From Gammaproteobacteria bacterium (lineage in GTDB: Bacteria > Pseudomonadota > Gammaproteobacteria > Thiomicrospirales > Thiomicrospiraceae), in the NCBI GenBank assembly GCA_014763665.1, contig JACXUY010000002.1, positions 1-64,000 on the forward strand: 64,000 bases of DNA, in the 5' to 3' direction. This document shows, piece after piece, positions 55,265-63,738 of this stretch (within the stretch, counting starts at the first letter, position 1; every line of letters starts with the position of its first letter). A program made the translations under genes and the position numbers. The notes beneath the pieces are model-generated. The model made no database searches and was not told the DNA's origin. It saw only the letters and a program-made list of their open reading frames with translations.

Positions 55265-56212
55265 ATGTATGACGGAAATAACTCACCAGCCATGAATAAG
55301 CTGGCTGATGCTGCTGCCAATTTTGTCAATAGCGAACGCCGCAGTCGTTGGTTTAGCAATTTTATGAAGCTGGCCATTGGCGTTTATCTGGTAGGTAGCT
55401 TAGTTATCCTGAGTCAAAGCTTCAGTGGCAGTATGGGTGATGACAGCCAAAAACCTCATGTTGCGGTGGTGACGATAGTGGGAGCGATTCTGCCGGAAAC
55501 CGAAACCAGTGCCGATGCGATTATTCCCCAGTTAGAGGAAGCGTTTAGCAACAAAAACAGTAAAGGCGTTATTCTGAATGTAAACTCACCTGGCGGTTCA
55601 GCTGTACAATCAGGGGTAATTTATGATGAGATTAAACGTCTCAAAGCATTACATCCAGAAAAACAAATCCTTACCGTTGCTCAAGACCTTTGTGCTTCTG
55701 GCTGCTACTACATCGCCAGTGCTACCGATAAAATTTATGCCGATAAAGCCAGCATTGTTGGTTCAATTGGCGTGCGTTTCGATGGCTTTGGTGTGACAGA
55801 ATTAATGAAAAAAATTGGCGTTGAAAACCGTTCTTTAGCCGCGGGCGAGCACAAACGCCTGCTAGACCCCTTTAGCCCTGCCGACAAAGAAGCGCAAGAA
55901 CACCTACAAAAACACGTACTGGCTCGCACCCATGAACAATTCAAAAAAGCAGTTCGTGATGGTCGTGGTGAACGCTTAAAAGAAAACAAAGACTTGTTTA
56001 CGGGTTTGGTTTGGATTGGTGATGAAGCTGTTGAAATGGGCTTAATCGACAAGCTGGGGGACATTCGCCATGCCGCTCGTAGCGAATTTGATAACGACAA
56101 TCTGGTTGACTATGCACCAGCTCTCAGTGTTTTTGACAAATTAGCAAAAGGCATAGGCGCAGAAGTCTCACACAGATTGCAACAAGCGAGTCAAGCGAGT
56201 TTGAAGTTTTAA
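55265..56212 (+). CDS. Signal peptide peptidase SppA-like S49 protease
   Basis: A single-domain (about 315 residues) membrane-anchored S49 peptidase, with a helix at about residues 35-55 and periplasmic catalytic domain. The Ser is in CASGCYYIASATDKI and the Lys-dyad region SIVGSIGVRFDGFG follows, though the Lys position is not certain. The ATG at 55265 has AGGA nine bases upstream; a TTG at 55256 abuts it and is rejected. It degrades signal peptides or other membrane fragments in relatives. Confidence 0.9.
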   Translation: MYDGNNSPAMNKLADAAANFVNSERRSRWFSNFMKLAIGVYLVGSLVILSQSFSGSMGDDSQKPHVAVVTIVGAILPETETSADAIIPQLEEAFSNKNSKGVILNVNSPGGSAVQSGVIYDEIKRLKALHPEKQILTVAQDLCASGCYYIASATDKIYADKASIVGSIGVRFDGFGVTELMKKIGVENRSLAAGEHKRLLDPFSPADKEAQEHLQKHVLARTHEQFKKAVRDGRGERLKENKDLFTGLVWIGDEAVEMGLIDKLGDIRHAARSEFDNDNLVDYAPALSVFDKLAKGIGAEVSHRLQQASQASLKF

Positions 56213-56294
56213 CGAATTGGTTTTGTTGATTTGTAGATAAACAAATTCTGCTAAAATAATGACCAAAATTATGGTGACCTCTAAGGGATTAAGT

Positions 56295-57329
56295 ATGGCA
56301 ACGTCGTTAAGTTATAAAGATGCAGGTGTGGATATTGATGCGGGTGAAGCACTCGTAGATGCCATTAAACCGATTGCCAAAAGCACTCTGCGCCCTGAAG
56401 TCGTTGGTGGCTTAGGAGGCTTCGGCGCCTTATTTTCTATAGACATGAGCAAATACAAAAATCCTGTACTGGTTTCTGGAACTGACGGTGTTGGCACCAA
56501 ATTACGTCTGGCGATTGATGCACAAAAGCACGATACCGTGGGTATTGATTTGGTTGCTATGTGTGTCAACGATTTGATTGTTCAGGGTGCTGAACCTTTA
56601 TTTTTCTTGGACTATTACGCTACGGGCAAGTTAGAAGTGCCTATCGCGCGCGATGTGATTGCTGGTATTGGCGAGGGCTGTCGCCTAGCGGGTTGTGCGT
56701 TAATTGGTGGTGAAACGGCTGAAATGCCAGGCATGTATCATCACGGAGATTATGATCTGGCTGGTTTTGCCGTTGGCATTGCTGAGCGCGATGAATTGAT
56801 TGATGGCACCAAAATTAAACCTGGTGATGTTGTTTTGGGTCTCAGCTCTTCGGGCGTGCATTCAAATGGCTATTCATTAGTGCGTAAAATTATCGAGCGT
56901 AGTGGTATTAATTTAACCGATGCCTTCGACGGCGCTACTTTTAAAGACGCCCTGCTCGCGCCAACTAAAATTTACATTAAGCCTTTGCTATCGTTAATGA
57001 AAGCAGTTGAAGTAAAAGGACTGGTTCACATTACCGGCGGTGGACTAATTGAAAATATTCCACGTGTCCTGCAAGCCGATGTGGTTGCACAGCTTGATCA
57101 CACTACTTGGCAACGTCCGGCTATTTTTGATTGGTTGCAAGCAGAAGGCAATGTTGAATTTAAAGAAATGCATCGTACCTTTAACTGCGGTATTGGCATG
57201 ATCGCCGTCGTTAGCCCAAAGCAAGCAGCAACTGCTAAAGCGCATTTAGAAGCGCAAGGTGAAACAGTGTTCACCATAGGTCACATTCGCGCTCGTGCAG
57301 GCGATGAAGCTCAAGTCGATTTGCGTTAA
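56295..57329 (+). CDS. purM: Phosphoribosylformylglycinamidine cyclo-ligase
   Basis: Fifth step of purine synthesis (AIR synthetase). The protein opens [20 protein letters not shown], has [25 protein letters not shown] and [14 protein letters not shown]. The ATG at 56295 has AAGGGATTAAGT upstream and matches the family start; an earlier in-frame ATG at 56259 adds 12 non-conserved residues. purN follows after nine bases. Confidence 0.97.
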   Translation: MATSLSYKDAGVDIDAGEALVDAIKPIAKSTLRPEVVGGLGGFGALFSIDMSKYKNPVLVSGTDGVGTKLRLAIDAQKHDTVGIDLVAMCVNDLIVQGAEPLFFLDYYATGKLEVPIARDVIAGIGEGCRLAGCALIGGETAEMPGMYHHGDYDLAGFAVGIAERDELIDGTKIKPGDVVLGLSSSGVHSNGYSLVRKIIERSGINLTDAFDGATFKDALLAPTKIYIKPLLSLMKAVEVKGLVHITGGGLIENIPRVLQADVVAQLDHTTWQRPAIFDWLQAEGNVEFKEMHRTFNCGIGMIAVVSPKQAATAKAHLEAQGETVFTIGHIRARAGDEAQVDLR

Positions 57330-57338
57330 GGTCTTATA

Positions 57339-57977
57339 GTGAATACGGCTACGTTTGACATTGCTGTTCTCATCTCAGGTTCGGGATCTAACTTACAGGC
57401 CTTAATTGACCAACAGCAAGGTTTCGGCTATCGCATTGTCTGCGTCTTATCCAATAAAGCGGATGCTTATGGACTGGTAAGAGCACAACAGGCACATATT
57501 GCCACACGAATTGTTGATCATAAGGCTTATGACAGTCGTGAGGCTTTTGAGCAGGCAATGATTGTGGCCATTGATGAATTTCAACCCAAGCTTGTTGTTC
57601 TCGCTGGCTTTATGCGTATTTTAACGCCCTTGTTTATTAGTCATTATGAGCAACGTTTGTTGAATATTCACCCCTCGTTGTTGCCTAAATTTAAGGGAAC
57701 ACATACCCATGAACAAGCCATTGCTGCCGGTGAAACCGAGCATGGTGCTAGTGTTCATTGGGTGATACCTGAATTAGATAGCGGTAGGGTCATTGCTCAG
57801 GAGAGTGTTCCGATTCTGGCCGATGACACAGCAGAGGTTTTGGCCAAACGCGTACTCACGGTAGAACACCAACTCTATCCTGCTGTAGTGGCCGCTATTG
57901 CACAAGGCAAGATTCGTGCGGACGATCATAGTGACCCACTTACGCTTTCTCAACTCTTACACAAGGTAGTTTCATAA
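57339..57977 (+). CDS. purN: Phosphoribosylglycinamide formyltransferase
   Basis: Third step of purine synthesis, transferring formyl from 10-formyl-THF to GAR. It has AVLISGSGSNLQALID, LAGFMRIL, NIHPSLLPKFKG and the catalytic HGASVHWV region. Start GTG at 57339. purM-purN operon; dcd begins directly after its stop. Confidence 0.96.
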   Translation: MNTATFDIAVLISGSGSNLQALIDQQQGFGYRIVCVLSNKADAYGLVRAQQAHIATRIVDHKAYDSREAFEQAMIVAIDEFQPKLVVLAGFMRILTPLFISHYEQRLLNIHPSLLPKFKGTHTHEQAIAAGETEHGASVHWVIPELDSGRVIAQESVPILADDTAEVLAKRVLTVEHQLYPAVVAAIAQGKIRADDHSDPLTLSQLLHKVVS

Positions 57978-58559
57978 ATGCGCTTATCCGATGCCGACAT
58001 TGAAGCAGCACTTGCCACGGGTTACATTCGCATTTCACCGCAGCCCGATGTGAGCAAAATAAAAGGGATCAGTGTTGATCTGCGTTTGGGGAACTCATTT
58101 CGCGTGTTTACGGATCATACCGCTGGTTTCATCGATTTATCGGGTAAAAGCACGGATCTTGCGGGCACGGTTGATCGCATCATGGGTGCCGAAATTCTGC
58201 TGAATGAACATGAAATTTTCTATTTACATCCAGGCGAACTGGCTTTAGCAGCGACACTAGAAAGTGTCACCATACCCGATGATTTAGTGGGTTGGTTAGA
58301 TGGGCGTTCAAGCTTAGCTCGTTTAGGCTTGATGGTACACGTTACTGCGCATCGCATTGATCCGGGCTGGAGTGGTCAAATTGTGTTGGAAATGCACAAT
58401 ATGGGCAAACTACCCTTGGGATTGCGACCGGGCATGGATATTTGTGCGATTAATTTTGAAACCATGTCCAGTGCTGCAGCGCGCCCTTATCACAAGCGCA
58501 CCGATGCAAAATACAAAAATCAAACCGGCGCTGTCGCCAGCCGTATTAATCAAGATTGA
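57978..58559 (+). CDS. dcd: dCTP deaminase
   Basis: Deaminates dCTP to dUTP, the main dUMP source in gammaproteobacteria. The 193-residue protein matches the E. coli length, with [39 protein letters not shown] and catalytic Glu in IVLEMHNMG. The ATG follows the purN TAA without a gap. Confidence 0.97.
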   Translation: MRLSDADIEAALATGYIRISPQPDVSKIKGISVDLRLGNSFRVFTDHTAGFIDLSGKSTDLAGTVDRIMGAEILLNEHEIFYLHPGELALAATLESVTIPDDLVGWLDGRSSLARLGLMVHVTAHRIDPGWSGQIVLEMHNMGKLPLGLRPGMDICAINFETMSSAAARPYHKRTDAKYKNQTGAVASRINQD

Positions 58560-58661
58560 TAGTTAAGAAACTGGCTTTATCGCCTTGTTTCTTACCTTCA
58601 AGCCCAACCAGTTACCCCAGTTGCAGGCTTGTGCCGCGTGCGTTTTACCTTGCTCGAGTAA

Positions 58662-58751
58662 TTAACGCCACGCACCCAAAAATCCAAAACCAGAAGCAAC
58701 AAAACTCGCCCCAAAGGCTAGACTCAACAACCCCAACAGCAACAAATCCAT
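58662..58751 (-). CDS. Possible 29-residue hydrophobic peptide downstream of mpl
   Basis: ATG five bases after the mpl stop, coding MDLLLLGLLSLAFGASFVAS and nine more residues, a single membrane helix ending in WR. AGAAGG lies 12 bases upstream, a bit far. Short hydrophobic peptides of this size exist in bacteria, but chance is not excluded. Confidence 0.35.
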   Translation of the reverse strand: MDLLLLGLLSLAFGASFVASGFGFLGAWR

Positions 58752-58756
58752 GTCAC

Positions 58757-60127
58757 TTAAACACCTTCTGCTAAGCGTTTAGGCACGCCACCGAATCCGC
58801 CATTACTCATGCAAACAATCACATCTCCCGATTGCGTTTGCTCTAACACCTGGGCTAGTAATGCATCGTAATCATGAGCGATGAAAACGGGCTGACAGAA
58901 ACTTTCTAGCGGAATTTGCCAATCCCAATCAGGATGCTGATACATAAAAACGCTATCCGCTTCAGCTAATGCCGTTGCCAACTGATCCTTAAACGCCCCC
59001 ATTCGCATGCTATTAGAGCGAGGCTCAAGCACGGCAATCAGTCGTTGATCGGGAAAGCGTTGCGACAAGCCAGCTAAGGTAACCTGAATTGCCGTCGGAT
59101 GATGGGCAAAGTCTTCAAAAACACGAATCTCATTGCGATGCGCTAACAAGGTTAGACGGCGGGCAACGCCCTTAAACTGCGATAATGACTCGCAAGCGAT
59201 CGCAACGGGAACACCGGCATGTTGCGCGGCAATTATTGCAGAAAGCGCATTGCGAATATTAAACTCCCCTAGCAACGACCAACGAACTTCGCCCACAACC
59301 TGACCCTGATGCAACACAGCAAAATGACTGGCATCGGCACCACACAATCGCCATGACCATTCGGCTGTCGTCTCTGAACCATGCTGAGCCACAGATGACC
59401 AACAGCCTTGAGCCAACAAGGTTTCAATCGCCTCACTGTGACTTGGTGTAATCACCAAACCTGAAGCCGGTACCAAACGCATACCATGATGAAACTGTTT
59501 TTGAATTTGCGCTAAATTGTCGTAAATATCGGCATGATCAAACTCTAAATTATTAATCACCCAGGTTCTGGGACAATAATGAACTAACTTAGCCCGTTTA
59601 TCGAAAAACGCACTATCATACTCATCCGACTCAACAACAAAAAAAGGTGAATCCTGACTCCAGCGCGCAGATACGCCAAAGTTACTCGGCACACCACCAA
59701 TTAAAAAGCCCGGTGACAGCTTGGCATCTTCGAGAATCCATGTCAGCATACTGGATGTCGTTGTTTTGCCATGCGTTCCAGAAACAGCTAACACCCATTT
59801 GTCTTTTAATACCACCTCATGCAACCATTGAGGCCCCGATACATAGGTTAACTGCGACTCTAATAACGCTTCGATGGCAGGCATACCTCGCTTCATCACA
59901 TTACCCACAATGACACAATCGGGTTGTTGCTGAATAAAGGTGCAATCGTCCATCGCGGCTAACTCGATGTTGAGCGCAGCTAATTGATCACTCATCGGCG
60001 GATATAAAGGATTGTCTTGCCCCGTCACCTGATAGCCCATTTGGCGCGCAATTTGCGCCAAACCGCCCATAAAAGTGCCACCAATGCCCAGAATATGGAT
60101 ATGTTTCGGATGAGCAGCTGCGTGCAT
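58757..60127 (-). CDS. mpl: UDP-N-acetylmuramate:L-alanyl-gamma-D-glutamyl-meso-diaminopimelate ligase
   Basis: Recycles cell-wall tripeptide by joining it to UDP-MurNAc. The 456-residue Mur-ligase-type protein has HIHILGIGGTFMGGLAQIAR, the ATP loop VSGTHGKTTTSSMLTWIL, and DFAHHPTAIQVTLAGL. The ATG at 60127 is used. It lies about 20 bases after the bfd-like gene. Confidence 0.96.
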   Translation of the reverse strand: MHAAAHPKHIHILGIGGTFMGGLAQIARQMGYQVTGQDNPLYPPMSDQLAALNIELAAMDDCTFIQQQPDCVIVGNVMKRGMPAIEALLESQLTYVSGPQWLHEVVLKDKWVLAVSGTHGKTTTSSMLTWILEDAKLSPGFLIGGVPSNFGVSARWSQDSPFFVVESDEYDSAFFDKRAKLVHYCPRTWVINNLEFDHADIYDNLAQIQKQFHHGMRLVPASGLVITPSHSEAIETLLAQGCWSSVAQHGSETTAEWSWRLCGADASHFAVLHQGQVVGEVRWSLLGEFNIRNALSAIIAAQHAGVPVAIACESLSQFKGVARRLTLLAHRNEIRVFEDFAHHPTAIQVTLAGLSQRFPDQRLIAVLEPRSNSMRMGAFKDQLATALAEADSVFMYQHPDWDWQIPLESFCQPVFIAHDYDALLAQVLEQTQSGDVIVCMSNGGFGGVPKRLAEGV

Positions 60128-60147
60128 AGATGAAATTCTTTTTAGTT

Positions 60148-60405
60148 TTATGAAGATGCGTTCGTTGAAGAGCGACCATTATGCTCATCATGAATCGCTT
60201 TAATTAACGCCTGTATCTGACGCTTGCAACACCCAGTACCATCACTAGCATAGGTTTGCTGTTGAACCTGTTGCAAGGTTTGCGCTCCCTCGGCAATGGC
60301 TTTGATGACATCGCTTTTAACCACTTGGTTACAAACACACAAAGGTTGTTCTAAATCACGTTTGAGCAAATCTGGTAAGCGACTTAACGCTTCTTCAAAA
60401 GTCAT
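60148..60405 (-). CDS. BFD-like [2Fe-2S]-binding protein
   Basis: 85 residues with an N-terminal helical extension, then CVCNQVVKSDVIKAIAEGA and GTGCCKRQIQALI. The family holds a [2Fe-2S] cluster by CxC and a distal CxxC. Here the distal pair reads adjacent C-C followed by KR, so the second ligand is at +1, not +3. In relatives it releases iron from bacterioferritin; with this site the role is uncertain. Confidence 0.8.
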   Translation of the reverse strand: MTFEEALSRLPDLLKRDLEQPLCVCNQVVKSDVIKAIAEGAQTLQQVQQQTYASDGTGCCKRQIQALIKAIHDEHNGRSSTNASS

Positions 60406-60445
60406 GCAATGTCCTAATTAATTTATCTGCTCATTGTAACGGGTA

Positions 60446-60636
60446 GTTCTAAAAAACCAAAGGGATAGAGGTGCTGAAGTAGGGTTGCTACTTGCTCAAT
60501 TTTAATATTAGCTTTATCCTAACAAACAATTATGGAATTTTTTAAAAATAAAAAGGATGGGGGCGTGGGGGAAGGACTGCATTTAGTAACAGCTAACCAC
60601 TTAATTTAATGTCCTTCCACCAACCAAAAAATGAAA
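60446..60636. repeat. Dispersed intergenic repeat, family 1, copy D (diverged)
   Basis: GGATGGGGGCGTGGGGGAAGG at 60555-60575 and the complementary CCTTCCACCAACC at 60613-60625, with TAACAGCTAACCACTTA in the centre, match the family layout. The left part (TTCTAAAAAACCAAAGGGAT, 60447-60466) may be an additional partial copy. Confidence 0.55.
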
Positions 60637-60639
60637 ATG

Positions 60640-60702
60640 GGAAGTCTGAATGAGCAGCGACGCTTTAGCGCTGCGAAGCAGAAGCCATTATTCAGACCTT
60701 CC
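60640..60702. repeat. Inverted repeat unit upstream of rnd
   Basis: GGAAGTCTGAAT and ATTCAGACCTTCC form the ends, and GCAGCG/CGCTGC an inner stem. Half-units are seen at 25973 and 44479. Confidence 0.5.
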
Positions 60703-60728
60703 TTAGCCAATAAACTGCATCTTTTAGC

Positions 60729-61835
60729 ATGACTCAAGCTCGCCTTATTCAAAACGCGTCAGAACTCACACACGCCCTAGCCGCATTATCACAAGCGCAA
60801 TTTATCGCTTTAGATACTGAGTTTGTTCGTCGTAACACTTATAAACCGATTTTATGTTTGGTGCAAGCCATGACGGACAAAGGCGATATTTTCCTATTTG
60901 ATGCTTTGTTGTTGGATTTATCGCCCCTCTGGCAGTGTTTAAAACAAACGGCAGCCGTTAAAGTATTTCACGATAGTCGTCAGGATTTAGAAATTGTCTG
61001 GCTAGAATCAGGTCAACTGCCCTCACCTATTTTTGACACTCAACTGGCCGCTTTAATGCTCGGTTTAGGGGAGTCTTGTGGTTTCGCCCGTTTAGTCGAG
61101 GCTGAATTAGGGGTGGTATTAAGCAAAGATCAAACCGAAACCGATTGGAGCCAACGTCCGTTATCCGACGCTCAATTGCAATATGCTATTGATGATGTTT
61201 TCTACTTAGCCAAACTCTACCCACAACTACAACAAAAGCTGACTGCAAATGGACGCTTACACTGGATTGACGATGACAATCGACAGTTGAGTGAAATCAG
61301 TTTGTATCAAGCCGATATCATTAGTTTACGAAAAAAAGTTAAAGCGCCCCCCTTTTTTAATGCCGAACAAAAATTACGCCTAGATGCCTTGCTATTATGG
61401 CGTGAAGCCAAAGCAATCGAAGTCAACAAACCCAGACAATGGATACTCGATAACGGTCAACTCTTGTCTTTAGCGGAAAAAATGCCCAACCAACTTGAAC
61501 AACTTAGTCGACTAGGTCTAGCACCACAAACCATTCGCAAACATGGGCAGACGCTGATTGAATTGTTAGCCCATCCGCCTGAAATTACGCAACCAGCTAA
61601 GATACCCAGTGTGGATGGTGAAAAACTGAAAAGGCTGCGTCATTATATTGAACAACTGGCCTGCGAACTCGGATTGCGTCAAAACGCTGTTTTAGCCAAC
61701 AAGGATGAACTGTCGGTTTGGTTGGCTGGTGGCGTTCGACCGCCACGCTTGACCAAAGGTTGGCGCAATGCGTTGCTAACAGAAAGCAAAATGGACCTAA
61801 TTGTGGGTGAATTGCGTCAAGCAACACAACCTTAA
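60729..61835 (+). CDS. rnd: Ribonuclease D
   Basis: 3'-5' exoribonuclease of tRNA 3' processing. The DEDD motifs are in FIALDTEFVRRNTY, KVFHDSRQDLEIVW and YAIDDVFYLAKLYP, followed by two HRDC-type domains (about 205-285 and 290-368). Start ATG at 60729 lacks a strong ribosome site. The upstream 320 bases are repeats. Confidence 0.94.
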   Translation: MTQARLIQNASELTHALAALSQAQFIALDTEFVRRNTYKPILCLVQAMTDKGDIFLFDALLLDLSPLWQCLKQTAAVKVFHDSRQDLEIVWLESGQLPSPIFDTQLAALMLGLGESCGFARLVEAELGVVLSKDQTETDWSQRPLSDAQLQYAIDDVFYLAKLYPQLQQKLTANGRLHWIDDDNRQLSEISLYQADIISLRKKVKAPPFFNAEQKLRLDALLLWREAKAIEVNKPRQWILDNGQLLSLAEKMPNQLEQLSRLGLAPQTIRKHGQTLIELLAHPPEITQPAKIPSVDGEKLKRLRHYIEQLACELGLRQNAVLANKDELSVWLAGGVRPPRLTKGWRNALLTESKMDLIVGELRQATQP

Positions 61836-61895
61836 TTATCCTTTCTGCTATAATTACATAAGTTTTATTTAATTTTTGAACAGGAGCTTCCCGAT

Positions 61896-62861
61896 ATGTT
61901 GCTAAGCACATACCTTAAACAAAACGCTGATGCGGATTTAGCTTATCTATTAGACAACGTGATGGTTGCATGTAAAGACATCGCGTTTCGTTTAAACCAA
62001 GGTGCATTAGCGGGCATTCTAGGTGCTGCGGGTACAGAAAACGTTCAGGGTGAAGATCAAAAAGCACTAGACGTTATTTCTAACGACTTATTGAAAGATA
62101 CTTTGCTATCTTCTGGCGTTGTACGTGGTATTGCCTCTGAAGAAGAAGACTTACCAGTTGCCGGTTCAGCTGAGGGTAAATTTCTAGTATTGTTCGACCC
62201 ATTAGATGGCTCCTCTAACATTGACGTTAACCTGTCAGTCGGTACCATCTTCTCGATTTTACCTGCTGCCGATGGTGCAGACGGTGGTGCAGAAGCAACC
62301 TACCTGCAATCAGGTCGCAATCAATTAGCTGCTGGCTACGTGCTTTATGGCCCATCAACATTATTGGTTATGACATTGGGTAAAGGCGTTGATATTTTCA
62401 CCCTAGACAGCAAAATTGGTGAGTTCGTATTAACGAAAGAACAAGTTAAAGTACCTGAAACGACTAAAGAATTTGCCATTAATATGTCTGTTCAACGTTT
62501 CTGGGAAGCGCCGATGCAACAGTATATTGCTGACTGTATCGCTGGTGAAACTGGTCCATTAGGTAAGCGTTACAACATGCGTTGGGTTGCTTCTATGGTT
62601 GCCGAAGTTCACCGTATTCTGACGCGTGGCGGTATTTTCATGTACCCTTACGACAACCGTGAGCCAGGCAAGCCCGGTAAATTACGTTTGATGTACGAAG
62701 GTAACCCCATGAGCTTCTTATTAGAGCAAGCTGGCGCTATGTCTACAACACCTTACGAAAACATCATGGATATTAACCCTGAAAAAATTCACCAACGTTG
62801 TGGCGTCGTACTAGGTTCTAAAGAAGAAGTTAAGACGGTTCAAAGCTACTACAAAATCTAA
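61896..62861 (+). CDS. fbp: Fructose-1,6-bisphosphatase, class I
   Basis: Hydrolyses fructose 1,6-bisphosphate in gluconeogenesis and, in autotrophs, the Calvin cycle. The 321-residue protein has EEEDLP, the metal site [20 protein letters not shown] and [20 protein letters not shown]. Start ATG behind CAGGAG. The AMP-regulatory region is broadly conserved, but allostery is not deducible. A TATAAT occurs 40 bases upstream at 61848. Confidence 0.97.
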   Translation: MLLSTYLKQNADADLAYLLDNVMVACKDIAFRLNQGALAGILGAAGTENVQGEDQKALDVISNDLLKDTLLSSGVVRGIASEEEDLPVAGSAEGKFLVLFDPLDGSSNIDVNLSVGTIFSILPAADGADGGAEATYLQSGRNQLAAGYVLYGPSTLLVMTLGKGVDIFTLDSKIGEFVLTKEQVKVPETTKEFAINMSVQRFWEAPMQQYIADCIAGETGPLGKRYNMRWVASMVAEVHRILTRGGIFMYPYDNREPGKPGKLRLMYEGNPMSFLLEQAGAMSTTPYENIMDINPEKIHQRCGVVLGSKEEVKTVQSYYKI

Positions 62862-62948
62862 TTAAAACAAATAACGCACCCCGTTTCGTTGCGTGCATAG
62901 CGCCTAGCAATCGGGATGCTCGTAGCTGTTTTGGAACACAACATAGTT

Positions 62949-62976
62949 AAGCCCCCGCAATGCGGGGCTTTTTTGG
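62949..62976 (+). terminator. rho-independent terminator after fbp
   Basis: AAGCCCCCGCA and TGCGGGGCTT form a strong stem with almost no loop, then six T. Confidence 0.85.
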
Positions 62977-63003
62977 CCAATCATTATAAAAGGAATACTC
63001 ATT

Positions 63004-63537
63004 ATGGGTTTAGCTGATATTTCCGCTGGAAAAGTACCTGATGAAATGAACGTGATTATCGAAATCCCTGCCAACTCTACCCCAATTAAATATGAAGTCG
63101 ACAAAGATACCAGCACGGTATGGGTGGATCGTTTTATGGCTACGGCAATGTTCTATCCGGCTAACTACGGTTTTGTCAATCAAACCCTCGGCTTAGATGG
63201 CGATCCTGTTGATGTACTGGTGATTACGCCTTATCCACTACAGCCAGGCGTTGCCATTCGTTGTCGCCCAGTTGCTGTGTTAAAAATGACCGACGATGGT
63301 GGCCAAGACGCGAAAATCATTGCTGTACCTGTCGATAAACTCACGCCCATTTACAAAGATGTAAAAGATTTGGCGGATGTTCCTGCTTTACTTAAAGGAC
63401 AAATCCAACATTTCTTTGAGCGCTACAAGGATTTGGAACCAGGAAAATGGGCCAAAATTGACGGCTGGGAAGGTGTTGAAGCCGCTAAACAAGAATTATT
63501 AGATGGTGTTGCCCGCTACCAAGCGAGTCAAACTTAA
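63004..63537 (+). CDS. ppa: Inorganic pyrophosphatase, family I
   Basis: Soluble hydrolase of PPi. The 177-residue protein has [45 protein letters not shown] (the DGDPxD metal motif) and [13 protein letters not shown]. Start ATG behind AAAGGA. Confidence 0.97.
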   Translation: MGLADISAGKVPDEMNVIIEIPANSTPIKYEVDKDTSTVWVDRFMATAMFYPANYGFVNQTLGLDGDPVDVLVITPYPLQPGVAIRCRPVAVLKMTDDGGQDAKIIAVPVDKLTPIYKDVKDLADVPALLKGQIQHFFERYKDLEPGKWAKIDGWEGVEAAKQELLDGVARYQASQT

Positions 63538-63558
63538 TTCTTTGATTTCTGCCCGAAG

Positions 63559-63587
63559 ATACCCTGCCATCCGCAGGGTATTTTTTT
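63559..63587 (+). terminator. rho-independent terminator after ppa
   Basis: ATACCCTGC and GCAGGGTAT form a 9-bp stem followed by seven T. The T run also starts the -35 of the next promoter. Confidence 0.9.
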
Positions 63588-63614
63588 GTCATAAACTTGA
63601 CCATCGGTTATAAT
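63586..63614 (+). promoter_or_regulatory. Sigma-70 promoter of ppc
   Basis: TTGTCA (63586-63591), 17-base spacer, perfect TATAAT (63609-63614). The leader to ppc would be about 115 nt. Confidence 0.75.
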
Positions 63615-63647
63615 TTTAGTGTTTTCCTTTGGCAACCCCCAAGGGTT

Positions 63648-63737
63648 ATGCGCTTCATGGCTAAAAAGTCATCGGAGAAAGCCGATTTTTATAGGCTATG
63701 TGAAAGCGTTTTGCTTCCGTACAACAGGAACAGGTAG
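63648..63737 (+). CDS. Upstream ORF of 29 codons in the ppc leader
   Basis: ATG at 63648 with AAGGG four bases upstream, a second in-frame ATG at 63657, coding MRFMAKKSSEKADFYRLCES and nine more residues, ending TAG at 63735-63737, one base before the ppc GTG. The product resembles nothing I know. The ribosome would end exactly at the ppc start, so translational coupling is plausible. Within it ATCGG/CCGAT (63670-63688 region) forms a hairpin followed by TTTTTAT. Confidence 0.45.
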   Translation: MRFMAKKSSEKADFYRLCESVLLPYNRNR

Positions 63738-63738
63738 A

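Noticed and set aside
58565-58593. Terminator after dcd
   Set aside because: AAGAAAC/GTTTCTT stem exists but is weak and lacks a T run.
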